Part shown: positions 27,785 to 36,052 of the stretch, piece by piece
How positions within the stretch are numbered: the first letter of the stretch is position 1
How the letters are laid out: each line of letters begins with the position of its first letter
Assembly (NCBI RefSeq): GCF_011762195.1
Contig: NZ_JAASQK010000010.1
Coordinates: 21,157 to 85,156, forward strand
Length of the DNA stretch: 64,000 nucleotides
Reading direction: 5' to 3'
DNA from: Sphingomonas oligoaromativorans
GTDB taxonomy: Bacteria; Pseudomonadota; Alphaproteobacteria; Sphingomonadales; Sphingomonadaceae
The notes under the pieces: generated by a model
What the model was told of the DNA's origin: nothing
Seen by the model: only the letters and a program-made list of their open reading frames with translations
Databases searched by the model: none
Made by a program: the position numbers and the translations under genes

Positions 27785-28165
27785 ACACGCAACTCCGGCG
27801 CATCCTGCCAATGGCAGGTCCGTCATGCCTCCGAGTTTTGTGTCGTCACCTGCCCCAGTCGGCTTCGGGGGTGTCCGGGGCCTAGGGGGCTTTCACCCTT
27901 GCGCCTCACCGGCTTGCGTCTCTGGAATTTTCCTCGTGGGCACGCCCCAGTGCGGCGCTGCCACCTGTAGGTGACGGTGAAAACCTTATGCTACCGGCAG
28001 CTAGTCGCGCAAGCTCTTATTTTCGCTTGATAAGCACATGCTTAGGTCGCGATTCGGACACCTTGTAGCAGAGCCGTGGGGCGCGATCGGCGCCCCGCCG
28101 CCCCTGCACCGGCGGCACGCTGTGATCGGGGCTGTAATCCCCGCTATAGCGGCCCCAACCATGCG
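27785..28165. other. Non-coding gap between integrase and AlpA-like gene
   Basis: About 380 nt without a supported gene. It holds the probable promoter of the AlpA-like gene and primase, with an AT-rich patch around 28010-28040 (CTTATTTTCGCTTGATAAGC). No clear terminator for other genes and no conserved frame is visible. Confidence 0.4.
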
Positions 28166-29440
28166 TCACGCGCGCTGTGGCATGGGGACCACGTTCGCGC
28201 CGTTTGCCTGTGCCGCTTGCTGCTCAATCCAGTCCGCAATGCGCTGGGTTTCGGGTTTGAGATATTGGAGGCGGGAGGTTTCGAGATAGTGCTTTGCCGT
28301 GACCGATCCGTTGGGAATATGGTTCGTCAGCAACTCAATCTTAGTGAAATCCACGGCGCAGTTGGCAACGCCGATGGTGATGTAGGTCCTGCGCAGATCG
28401 TGGTTCATGATCTTCGTTCCGGCAACCTCGCTGATCTTCCGCCGGGTGTCGCGCGGGTCAATGATATGCCCTGCTCGGCTCCATGAAGCGAACACATGGG
28501 GATTGTCCTCAACCCGTGCCCGCGCTTTCAGCAGAGCAATCGCCTGCGACGACAACGGGAGCCACACAGGATTCCGGTTCTTGGGGTCGGGCAAATGGAA
28601 CCAGCCTTCCTCCAAATTGACGCGATCCCATGTAAGGGACGCAGCCTCTTTCAGGCGGCATCCGGTCAGCAGCAGGAACATCGACAGGTCGATGGCAGCG
28701 AGCGTTTCCCGATTTTGCGTCTCGCCGCGCCACTGTTCCAGCGCGCTCCACACCGCGCCAATCTTGGAGTCGGGCACGCGGCTGGTGCGCGGCATCAACT
28801 GAATCCAGTCGTCTTTGAGCGCACTGACCGGATTGTGCGTGATGACGGGCAACCCGTCCGACCGCCTATAGCGGCGGCTGGCGAAGTTAATAAGGGCGCG
28901 CAGCACGGCAAACGCCTGATTTGCTTGGCCGGGTGCCCCTGCCTTCCCGCGCAGGCCCTTAGTCAGCATCTCGCGATATCGCTTCCGCACGTCGTCCTCG
29001 GTGATGGACGCGATTGGCTTGGACAGCCACGCCTCAAATGTGGTGGTGACGTGACGCTCAATCACGTCCGCGCTGGAACCCTTGAGCTTGCCCGGTCGGT
29101 CCTTGTAGGCGTCGGCCACATCGCGAAGTGTCACCGCTACCGCCGCGTCATGCTTCTTGGCATCGCGCGGGTCGATCCCCTCCCGCATGTCCTGCAACAG
29201 CTTCTGCGCCCGCTTGCGCGCGGCGTCCTCGGTGTAGGTGCCATACGCGCCGATGGTAAACTGGATCGACTTGCCCGCGACCCGCCCCATGACGATGAAC
29301 ACCCGGCGCGGCGGCTTGCCCGGTTCGGCTGGCGGAGCCACCCGTAACCCGTAGCCCTTCACCGCCTCGTCCCAATGAATCTGATAACCCTTCTCTGGCG
29401 CTTGGACCTTGTCGATAAACGCCTTGGTGAGCTTCACCAT
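28166..29440 (-). CDS. Tyrosine-type site-specific integrase of the element
   Basis: A 424-residue phage-type integrase with an N-terminal arm-binding DUF4102-like domain (MVKLTKAFIDKVQAPEKGYQIHWDEAVKGYGLRV). The catalytic set is visible: first Arg in LTGCRLKEA (about 260), HDLRRT (about 346), a His in TNHIPNG and the nucleophilic Tyr in AKHYLE (about 383). The start at 29440 is preceded by AGGAGGTCAT, a strong ribosome site, so it is preferred over the longer frame. It lies 149 nt inside the right attachment core and reads inward. It should catalyse recombination at CTTGAAA in the tRNA anticodon loop. Confidence 0.92.
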   Translation of the reverse strand: MVKLTKAFIDKVQAPEKGYQIHWDEAVKGYGLRVAPPAEPGKPPRRVFIVMGRVAGKSIQFTIGAYGTYTEDAARKRAQKLLQDMREGIDPRDAKKHDAAVAVTLRDVADAYKDRPGKLKGSSADVIERHVTTTFEAWLSKPIASITEDDVRKRYREMLTKGLRGKAGAPGQANQAFAVLRALINFASRRYRRSDGLPVITHNPVSALKDDWIQLMPRTSRVPDSKIGAVWSALEQWRGETQNRETLAAIDLSMFLLLTGCRLKEAASLTWDRVNLEEGWFHLPDPKNRNPVWLPLSSQAIALLKARARVEDNPHVFASWSRAGHIIDPRDTRRKISEVAGTKIMNHDLRRTYITIGVANCAVDFTKIELLTNHIPNGSVTAKHYLETSRLQYLKPETQRIADWIEQQAAQANGANVVPMPQRA

Positions 29441-29450
29441 ATGACCTCCT

Positions 29451-29467
29451 TCTAGCGCATTTCTAGC
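29451..29467 (+). repeat. Right arm-type repeat beside the integrase gene
   Basis: TCTAGCGCATTTCTAGC, 15/17 identical to 19292-19308. A further direct repeat CGTGCAGCTACG occurs at 29487-29498 and 29550-29561. These paired repeats between the integrase and the attachment core look like integrase or excisionase binding sites and may also regulate int. Confidence 0.55.
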
Positions 29468-29588
29468 ACGCAGCATTGTGCTACGACGTGCAGCTACGAG
29501 CGCGCAAGGAGGTTAAGTATCTGATTTAATAGGTGTTTACGGGCTGTTGCGTGCAGCTACGGGTTACTGCCGGGCCGAGTGTCCCAAA

Positions 29589-29646
29589 CTTGAAAACCGG
29601 CGACGGGGCAACCCGTCCGTGGGTTCGAATCCCACCTCTTCCGCCA
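29589..29646 (+). pseudogene. 3' part of the disrupted host tRNA-Ser (right attachment site)
   Basis: Starts with the CTTGAAA core, then ACCGG 3' anticodon stem, the variable arm, T-arm and acceptor strand to CCA. Sequence upstream of 29589 is element DNA, not tRNA. It differs from the complete copy at 19328-19417 only at the stem G (CCGG versus CCAG), which matches the CCGG of the 5' part at 19144-19182. Confidence 0.9.
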
Positions 29647-29827
29647 AATCCCTATCCAAAGCGGTTCGCAGAAGGCCACCAGTATCGACATTTTCGGCTG
29701 AAAACCGACGTTTAGCTGACCGGTTCGGCTTCGGCCGTTCGTAATCGTTCGAACCCATCCAGTGATTCGGAGGGTATAAAACGAGGTACGCGCGGTCGAA
29801 AAACGAGGTACTTTCAGGAGACCGAAA

Positions 29828-31159
29828 TTGCTGACCGATGCGAAGGTCCGCGCCGCCAAACCGCGCAGCAAAACCTATAAGCTTTCGGATACCAACCGCC
29901 TGTTTCTGATGGTGACGCCGAGCGGCGGAAAGCTCTGGCGCTGGAACTACGATTACGACGGCAGGCACAAGAGCATGGCCTTTGGCGCCTGGCCGATCGT
30001 CTCGCTCGCCGACGCGCGCACGAAGCGCGACGAGGCATACACCGCCCTTTGCGAGGGGCATGATCCCGCCATCGTGAAAAAACTTAGGATCGAAGCGAAC
30101 CTGGAATCCAGTCGGCAGACTTTCGAGCGCGTGGCACGCGATTGGCATGAGAACGCCCGATCACAATGGGCTCCGATCCACGCCCAAGACGTTATCCGAA
30201 GTCTGGAAAGGGATGTTTTCCCAACAATCGGCTCCTTGCCGATCGCGCAGCTCATACCGCCGCTCATCCTCTCCGTTCTGCGTGAGGTAGAGTCGCGCGG
30301 TGCGATCGAAACCGCCAAGCGCATCCGCCAACGCATCTCGGCCGTCTTCGTCTACGCGATCGCCAAGGGTATTGCTCAATCTGACCCGGCCGAGAAGCTT
30401 GGCGCGGTCCTCAAGCCCCTGCGTAAAGGACGCCAGCCCGCCATCACGGACCTGGTTCCTCTTCGTAGAATGATCCTGGTGGCGGAAGAGGATTATGCGC
30501 GCCCGATCACGCGTCTGGCCCTGCGTCTTCTTGCCCTCACAGCCGTGCGACCAAGCGAACTGCGCGGCGCCCGTTGGGATGAGTTCGAGGATCTTAATGG
30601 CAAGGAACCCGTGTGGCGCATTCCTGCGTCCCGAATGAAGGGCAATATCGAACGGAAAGAGGAAGTAGACGGCGACCATTTAGTCCCGATGACAACCCAG
30701 GCGATCGCGGTGCTCAAGGGATTGTGGCCGCTGACGGGAAATGGACCGCTGCTTTTCCCGAGCAATCGACACCTGCATCGACCAATGAGCGAAAATGCCC
30801 TCGGCTATCTCCTCAACCGCGCGGGCTACCACGGACACCATGTCCCTCACGGGTTTCGCGCTGCTTTTTCAACCATCATGAACGAATGGGCGGAGCGCGA
30901 GGGGAAGGATCATGATCGCAAGGTCATCGACCTGATGCTCGCTCATGTGCCGAAAGAGAGGGTCGAAGGAGCCTATAATCGCGCCGCCTATATGCCTCGC
31001 AGGCGCGAACTGGCGGAGATTTGGGCCACCATGTTGAGCAAGGGCCTGCCTGATCCCATCGATCTTATCGATCGGCCCTCAAAGGTAACGGGCGTCCGAT
31101 TCCGGTGCCGGTTCGCGCCTCGCGTCGATGGTGAATTCCGTTTCCCGGTCAGACGCTGA
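29828..31159 (+). CDS. Second tyrosine integrase, P4 type
   Basis: A 443-residue integrase with the N-terminal DUF4102 arm-binding domain (MLTDAKVRAAKPRSKTYKLSDTNRLFLMV) and catalytic residues in TAVRPSELRGARW (about 240), HGFRAAFST (about 340) and a Tyr in YNRAAYMPRR (about 387). It starts with TTG after an AGGAG ribosome site at 29816-29820. It reads away from the tRNA 3' half 181 nt upstream, the usual layout for an ICE integrase at its left end. It therefore belongs to a different element from the one ending at 29595. The C-terminus has an extra basic tail. Confidence 0.9.
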   Translation: MLTDAKVRAAKPRSKTYKLSDTNRLFLMVTPSGGKLWRWNYDYDGRHKSMAFGAWPIVSLADARTKRDEAYTALCEGHDPAIVKKLRIEANLESSRQTFERVARDWHENARSQWAPIHAQDVIRSLERDVFPTIGSLPIAQLIPPLILSVLREVESRGAIETAKRIRQRISAVFVYAIAKGIAQSDPAEKLGAVLKPLRKGRQPAITDLVPLRRMILVAEEDYARPITRLALRLLALTAVRPSELRGARWDEFEDLNGKEPVWRIPASRMKGNIERKEEVDGDHLVPMTTQAIAVLKGLWPLTGNGPLLFPSNRHLHRPMSENALGYLLNRAGYHGHHVPHGFRAAFSTIMNEWAEREGKDHDRKVIDLMLAHVPKERVEGAYNRAAYMPRRRELAEIWATMLSKGLPDPIDLIDRPSKVTGVRFRCRFAPRVDGEFRFPVRR

Positions 31160-31171
31160 ATAGCCAACTAG

Positions 31172-31198
31172 TGCGGCGACTGATAGTCAGTCGCCGCA
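31172..31198 (+). terminator. Terminator after the second integrase
   Basis: Perfect 12-bp stem TGCGGCGACTGA (31172-31183)/TCAGTCGCCGCA (31187-31198) with a 3-nt loop, 13 nt after the integrase stop and followed by CATTTATCTTT. It can serve the convergent AlpA-like gene too. Confidence 0.8.
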
Positions 31199-31265
31199 CA
31201 TTTATCTTTGAAGTACAGATATTTGTATCACTAATCTAACATTTTGTCGTATGTGAGCAGCGATC

Positions 31266-31487
31266 TCAGATCCGACGCTTCTTGCCTTCGAAGCCATCCT
31301 TCACATCATTGATCCAGGCAATGAGTTCCTTCTCGCTCCAGCGAGAGGCAAATGCCGAGACCTTATATGGTGACGGAAATTTTCCAGCCTTGATAAGGCC
31401 GTAGATCATGGTCTTACCGAGCCCCGCACGACGCTTGACCTCCTCCAACCGGATCAGACGATCGCCGGTTTCCAGTTCATCTGCCAT
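31266..31487 (-). CDS. AlpA-family transcriptional regulator
   Basis: A 73-residue HTH_17/AlpA protein: RLIRLEEVKRRAGLGKTMIYGLIKAGKFPSPYKVSAFASRWSEKELIAWI covers the whole fold. In P4-like elements AlpA activates integrase-linked genes or assists excision. The start at 31487 (MADELETGDR) is chosen by conservation. It lies convergent to the second integrase and is probably part of the same ICE. Confidence 0.85.
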   Translation of the reverse strand: MADELETGDRLIRLEEVKRRAGLGKTMIYGLIKAGKFPSPYKVSAFASRWSEKELIAWINDVKDGFEGKKRRI

Positions 31488-31640
31488 GAGCGGAGCCTCC
31501 CCCAAACGAGGCTGCTGTCCCACCTTTATCGAGGCCGCAGCCTGAAATACCGCGTGTCAAATGTCGGCGCTCGTTTCGCCGTGGCCCAACGACACCGCGT
31601 CTGGCGCCGACAAGGATGGCGTGCCCGCGAAACCAGGCCA

Positions 31641-31877
31641 TCATCGGCCCTCCTTCGACACTGTGCCTGTCTGGATGCCGCGGACGAAGGCGCGATCACT
31701 GGCCAAGAAGGCTTCGAGCATGTGCGGGATGAGCTCTGCGACAGGCTCTTCGATACCATAGGTCTGCCGATAGAGCTCGGCGTAGGCGGCCAGCCGTTGA
31801 TGCAAATCCGGCAGTACCGAGATCGCCAGCTTGACCGGCGTCCGATCCGGAAGTTGGCCGAGTTTGAGGGCGTTCAT
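31641..31877 (-). CDS. DUF2274 protein linked to trb operon
   Basis: A 78-residue protein (MNALKLGQLPDRTPVKLAISVLPDLHQRLAAYAELYRQTYG) of the DUF2274 family, which is found directly after trbI in proteobacterial conjugation operons. It resembles a small ribbon-helix-helix-like regulator, but the function is unknown. Its ATG overlaps the trbI stop by 4 nt. It is the last gene of the surviving trb block. Confidence 0.8.
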   Translation of the reverse strand: MNALKLGQLPDRTPVKLAISVLPDLHQRLAAYAELYRQTYGIEEPVAELIPHMLEAFLASDRAFVRGIQTGTVSKEGR

Positions 31878-33064
31878 CGGATTTCCTCCTTCCATGGCCT
31901 GAGTATGAGATCGCGTTGGACCAGCAAGCGTACGGGCGTTCCCGGCCGGACGGTGATCGTCGGCTGAATATCGAGTGCCTTGGAGATCAGTTGATCCCCT
32001 GTCCGCGACACGCTCTGCTGAGTCGAATGGCGGATAGCCTGGGTGAGTCCGCCCCGGCCGGTGAACTGGACCTCAGTACCGATGCCGAGCAAGGTCGACA
32101 GCACGACGCCCTTGAGCAGCATCCCATCATGATGATCGATCCGATCTTCGAGGCCGGCATAGCCCTCGACATCGGTGCCCGGCATGTTGTCGAGGGCGAG
32201 CGAACTGCCATCGGGCCATAGGAGACGCTGCCAAACGAGTAGCGCACGTCGTTGGCCAAAGGTCACCTGGCTGTCATAGCTGCCGACAAGCCGACTTCCT
32301 TGGGGAATGAGCAGGGCCCTTCCCGTCGGTGTGTCATAGACATTCTCCGTGATGAGTGCGGTCACCAGACCGGGAAGATCCGAGCGCAGGCCAGTGATGA
32401 GACTTGCCGGGATCACGCTGCCGGCCGACAGAAGCCAGGGCGACACCGGAAGACTTGGCTCATGCGGGTTTACCGCGCTCCCGATCTCAAGCGCCTTCAT
32501 GAACCCGATTTTTTTCTCTTGGTCACTGGCATCGGTCAGCGAGCCAACCGTCGTGTGGGTTCCCGTTTCCTGCTGCGGCGTGATCGCAGTCCCCTGCGCC
32601 GGTGATATCGGCGCCCGACCCCCACTGTTTTGCACGAGAATGGGGGACTGGCGAGCAGCGCGCAACTCATCCACATTGCGCGTGAGGGCCGCATTCGATG
32701 CCGGCTCTGCTTTCGCAACAAGCATTGCCTGTTGATGCTCGAGGACGGGTTTGCCCAGGTCACCCGGCAGCGGTGGCCCGAGTTTCGGCGCTGAACCGTA
32801 GTTTGTTGGCAGACCATTGAGCGTATCGGGCGATCCGACCGATGCCGGCTGCGACAGATCGGTCGGCTGGTCAGCCGCGCGATGCGCGTGCGGGCGCAGA
32901 GCCACGACGCTGAGGGTCGCGATCGTCCCGGTCGCAGCCACGGTCGCCCCAAAGATGACGCCACGCCTGAAACGCGCCGCACGATGTGGGCGACCTCGTA
33001 ACACGAGGGTTTCAGGGTCGACCTTGGCGTGTGCAGCGGCGATTGGGTCTGGCTCCCCCATCAC
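31874..33064 (-). CDS. trbI: Conjugal transfer protein TrbI (VirB10-type)
   Basis: Inner-to-outer membrane scaffold of the Trb mating-pair channel. A cytoplasmic N-terminus and one membrane helix (about residues 36-55) precede a Pro/Gln-rich periplasmic linker and the conserved VirB10 C-domain (GSVIPASLITGLRSDLPGLVTALITENVYDT, LIPQGSRLVGSYDS, RLLWPDGSSLALDNMPG). The 396-residue length fits. It overlaps trbG and DUF2274 by 4 nt each. Confidence 0.93.
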   Translation of the reverse strand: MMGEPDPIAAAHAKVDPETLVLRGRPHRAARFRRGVIFGATVAATGTIATLSVVALRPHAHRAADQPTDLSQPASVGSPDTLNGLPTNYGSAPKLGPPLPGDLGKPVLEHQQAMLVAKAEPASNAALTRNVDELRAARQSPILVQNSGGRAPISPAQGTAITPQQETGTHTTVGSLTDASDQEKKIGFMKALEIGSAVNPHEPSLPVSPWLLSAGSVIPASLITGLRSDLPGLVTALITENVYDTPTGRALLIPQGSRLVGSYDSQVTFGQRRALLVWQRLLWPDGSSLALDNMPGTDVEGYAGLEDRIDHHDGMLLKGVVLSTLLGIGTEVQFTGRGGLTQAIRHSTQQSVSRTGDQLISKALDIQPTITVRPGTPVRLLVQRDLILRPWKEEIR

Positions 33065-33978
33065 CCTTTCCTCGATCCGGCGGAGATCATGCGCGTGATC
33101 CGAACCACGTCCTGATGCTTCAATCCGAGTCGGAGTTCGGCCGCGTCGAACAGACGGTCGACCACATAGAAGTGGCCCTGCATCCGATAGTTGACGAGTT
33201 CGGCCTCACCCTTGGGACCAGCGAGAAACAAGGGCGGCGCCTCACCCACGCTGAGTGACTTGGGAAACTCGATGTACGTCTGTCGACCATCGTCAAAGGC
33301 GCGAATGGGCCGCCAGTCTGGGCTGTCGCCCGTGACGCTATAGTCGAAATGTAGCTTCGTCAGGTCGAGCCCGACCGCAATTGGGCTGGCTTCAGCCGCT
33401 GCCCTTGTGGCGCGCTCGATCGCGAGCAGCTGATCCTGTGGATAGGTCCAGGAGACCGCGGTCATCGCGGTGGCGGGCGTGCTGATCAGTGACACATGGT
33501 AGCTGCGCCGGTCGGTCGTCACGACGATGTTGGTGGTGAGCCCGGCCGAGAAGGGCTTCACGAGGATGTGAGACCGTTTTGCGTCGCCCGTACCGCTGGT
33601 CGTATCGCCTATCACCCAGCGCGCCGTGTCGCCGGACGCGACCGCTCCCATTACCTCTCCGGGCTGGAGCATGATGTCCGTGACCTGACCGGGCGCGGCA
33701 TAGGCGCGATACACGGCCCCGTCGGCAAAAGGGTATATCTGCATCGCGTTGACGAATCCCGATCGCATCGGAGACAGAGTAGCGCTCCGGTTGGCGCCGG
33801 CGACGGCCCGCATTTCGGCTCGATTCACAGGTGCCGGCCTTTCGGCAGGGGCCATCGACGGACGAATGTCTGCTGCCGGCGCAGATGTTGCTGCAGCCGA
33901 AGTGGGGACAGGAGGACTGTCAGCCGCGATCAGCGCGACCACGCCCAGAGCCAGCGGTGAGATCGAATGGCGCTTCAC
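33061..33978 (-). CDS. trbG: Conjugal transfer protein TrbG (VirB9-type)
   Basis: Outer-membrane core component. The GTG start at 33978 overlaps the trbF stop and gives an N-terminal export signal (MKRHSISPLALGVVALIAA). The VirB9/CagX domain is visible from QIYPFADGAVYRAYAAPGQVTDIMLQPGE through the SYHVSLIST region and the C-terminal beta-sandwich (DDGRQTYIEFPKSL ... YVVDRLFDAAELRLG). Length 305 is normal. The longer frame reaching 34224 is a shadow in trbF. Confidence 0.92.
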   Translation of the reverse strand: MKRHSISPLALGVVALIAADSPPVPTSAAATSAPAADIRPSMAPAERPAPVNRAEMRAVAGANRSATLSPMRSGFVNAMQIYPFADGAVYRAYAAPGQVTDIMLQPGEVMGAVASGDTARWVIGDTTSGTGDAKRSHILVKPFSAGLTTNIVVTTDRRSYHVSLISTPATAMTAVSWTYPQDQLLAIERATRAAAEASPIAVGLDLTKLHFDYSVTGDSPDWRPIRAFDDGRQTYIEFPKSLSVGEAPPLFLAGPKGEAELVNYRMQGHFYVVDRLFDAAELRLGLKHQDVVRITRMISAGSRKG

Positions 33979-34745
33979 GGTTGCACCTCCTGTTGAACCG
34001 GGGGACTTTCGGGCATCGCTAGCCGGGGCGCCGCTGGTGTCAGTGGAACGGAAGCCATGGACGGCTCGATCTCGCGGCTCCAGTCGATGGCATCGACATA
34101 GATGCCGAGCGGGTTCTTCCGCAGGATATCGGCGTTGGCGGGAGGCCGTTGCACGATCGTCAGGATGGCAGTCCAATGGCTGGTGCCCGAGAGTGCTCCA
34201 CGCGAATAGGCTGTTTCGATCCACTTCACCTGGAACGAGCGGTCGGATGCGCGGACGACGCTGATGACCTGAACCGAGACGGTTCTGTCTCCAATGTTGG
34301 CGAAGGGATCAGCCGAGCGTGCATATCCATCGATGGCGGAAGCGCCACGGCGCGTGACGAAGTCATAGGCCTCGAGCCAGCTTCGCCGCATGAGCACCGG
34401 ATCGAGGGAAACGCCCCGCACGTCGGTGATGAAGTGAGCCAGATGCCACGCAATTTGCGGATCGGTCGGATTGTAGGTCGATTGAAGCTGTTCGACTGCC
34501 CTCGCCGCGCCGAGCCTGTCCACCTCTACGACATAGGGAATGACGCGACTCTGGGCGGCTTGCCAGACGATCCCGGATGCGAGGCCGCCGGCCAGCAACA
34601 GCGTACCGAAGGCCATCAGACGCCAGTTTCGCGCCTGACTTCGAGCGGAGCCGATACGCTCGTCCCACATCTGACCGGCCCGTTGATAGGGCGTCGCTGG
34701 CGCAGGCGTATCGCCGTAGCGCTGGACTCCACGTTTGAAGAACAT
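33975..34745 (-). CDS. trbF: Conjugal transfer protein TrbF (VirB8-type)
   Basis: Inner-membrane VirB8-like assembly factor. N-terminal MFFKRGVQRYGDTPAPATPYQRAGQMWDERIGSARSQARNWR is the TrbF signature, followed by one membrane helix (about 44-64) and the NTF2-like periplasmic domain (VSVQVISVVRASDRSFQVKW). Length 256 is usual. It sits 3 nt from trbL and overlaps trbG. Confidence 0.93.
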   Translation of the reverse strand: MFFKRGVQRYGDTPAPATPYQRAGQMWDERIGSARSQARNWRLMAFGTLLLAGGLASGIVWQAAQSRVIPYVVEVDRLGAARAVEQLQSTYNPTDPQIAWHLAHFITDVRGVSLDPVLMRRSWLEAYDFVTRRGASAIDGYARSADPFANIGDRTVSVQVISVVRASDRSFQVKWIETAYSRGALSGTSHWTAILTIVQRPPANADILRKNPLGIYVDAIDWSREIEPSMASVPLTPAAPRLAMPESPPVQQEVQP

Positions 34746-34748
34746 GGT

Positions 34749-35966
34749 CTATTCCTCCTTCTCGTCGATATCGGGAGTGGCGGACGCGCCCCCACCGTCC
34801 CCTTCCTTGAGCGTCTGCACGGCCGTCTGCCGATGGTGACGCGCCGTCTGCTCGGCGCGCAGCTGCCGCGCCCAATCGGGCGTGCCCGCGGGTCCTGACG
34901 GCGAAGATGTAGCGGGCGATGGCGCTGCCTCGCTCTTCCCGCGAGCGGAGGTTCCACCAGCCGGGCTTCGAGCAGCTTCCGCTGCCCCTGGCCCGTTGGC
35001 AGCGCCAGCCGTTGAGCCGGCGGCTCCCATGGTAGTGCCAGATCGAACGGCCCCCACTCCCCCGCCGGCAGCCATAGTCGCCGCTCCGATTGCAGCGCCG
35101 CCGCCCATGGCAGCTGCGCTGGCCACGCCAACCGCGGTGCCGATTGCAGCTCCTGCACCCAGCTGTGGAGCGCCTGCGACCAGGCCAGAGGCGATACCCG
35201 GTCCGAAAATCCCGAGGCCCAGCAGCGAGAGAGACGCCAGCACCAGCGTCATGGCCTGGGCGATGTCGGGCTGTTGCCCGTGCACCGCCGTCGTGAACTG
35301 AGTGAAGAAGCCGGAACCGATGCCGACGATAACGGCGAGCACCATCACCTTGAGGCCAGATGAGACGACATTGCCGAGCACGCGTTCGGCGAGGAAGCTG
35401 GTTCGCCCCCAAAGCGCGAAGGGTACTAGGACAAAGCCTGCCAGGCTGGTCAGCTTGAATTCGAGGATGGTGACGAACAGCTGCACGGCTAGCACGAAGA
35501 ATGCGAGGATCACGAGCGCCCAGGCGAACAGCAGCACCAGGAACTCCAGGAAATTGTCGAAGAGGAGCGAAAGGCCCGCCATCTTCGAAGCCTGCTCCAG
35601 CAAGGGCCACGCAGCCTGGAATCCAACGCCGGCGAGCTTACCGGGGCGGAGCAGATCGTCGGCCGAGAGGGTGTTGCCGCCCGCTTCCAGCCCGATCGCC
35701 GCAAAGGATCTGAAAATGATGTCGGCCAGCGTCGAGAAACTGTTCAGGATGAAGGCGAAGGCGCCGACGTAGAGGACCTTGCGGACGAACCGCCCAATCA
35801 CGTCCTGCTCGCCCCCGAGGGCCCAGAAGAGCCCAGCGAGCGTGACATCGATGCCGATCAGCGTAGCGGTAAGCCGGTGCACATCGCCGCCGAGCAGGCC
35901 GAAACCCGCATCGATGTAACTGCTGAAGGCGCTCAGGAACTGGTCGATGATGTTGAGGTCATTCAT
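34749..35966 (-). CDS. trbL: Conjugal transfer protein TrbL (VirB6-type)
   Basis: Polytopic inner-membrane channel component. It starts MNDLNIIDQFLSAFSSYIDAGFGLLGGDV and has several hydrophobic helices (about residues 36-75, 145-180, 205-270), then an Ala/Gly/Pro-rich low-complexity tail ending in charged sequence, as in other TrbL proteins. The ATG at 35966 is chosen over the longer frame. It lies 86 nt downstream of trbJ in the conserved order J-L-F-G-I. Confidence 0.92.
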   Translation of the reverse strand: MNDLNIIDQFLSAFSSYIDAGFGLLGGDVHRLTATLIGIDVTLAGLFWALGGEQDVIGRFVRKVLYVGAFAFILNSFSTLADIIFRSFAAIGLEAGGNTLSADDLLRPGKLAGVGFQAAWPLLEQASKMAGLSLLFDNFLEFLVLLFAWALVILAFFVLAVQLFVTILEFKLTSLAGFVLVPFALWGRTSFLAERVLGNVVSSGLKVMVLAVIVGIGSGFFTQFTTAVHGQQPDIAQAMTLVLASLSLLGLGIFGPGIASGLVAGAPQLGAGAAIGTAVGVASAAAMGGGAAIGAATMAAGGGVGAVRSGTTMGAAGSTAGAANGPGAAEAARSPAGGTSARGKSEAAPSPATSSPSGPAGTPDWARQLRAEQTARHHRQTAVQTLKEGDGGGASATPDIDEKEE

Positions 35967-36052
35967 CGGTGGGTGATCCCTGTCGAAGGAAGACCGCGGG
36001 ATGCGTCGGGGAATGGGGGCGCACCCCGCGGTCACCCCCGGCCGGCGTGCCT

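Larger units (their letters stand above)
19183..29595. mobile_element. 10.4-kb element integrated in the tRNA-Ser anticodon loop
   Basis: Boundaries are defined by the split tRNA: 5' part ending at the CTTGAAA core (19176-19182), 3' part with the same core at 29589-29595. Inside are a replacement tRNA-Ser, a hairpin-rich leader and DRT2-like reverse transcriptase, a fused restriction-modification enzyme, an Xre regulator, iteron-like repeats, a primase/helicase, an AlpA-like HTH protein and a tyrosine integrase next to the right end. Matching arm-type repeats (19292-19308 and 29451-29467) lie near both ends. No capsid, packaging, relaxase or secretion genes are visible, so it resembles a phage satellite or mobilisable element reduced to replication, integration and defence. 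Confidence 0.88.

Noticed and set aside
19328..29646. Intact tRNA-Ser at 19328 as the left attachment site, with the island running 19417-29589
   Set aside because: The 5' fragment at 19144 and the 3' fragment at 29589 share the CCGG/CCGG stem and add to exactly 90 nt, while the intact copy has CTGG/CCAG; an arm-type repeat also lies between the fragment and the intact copy.
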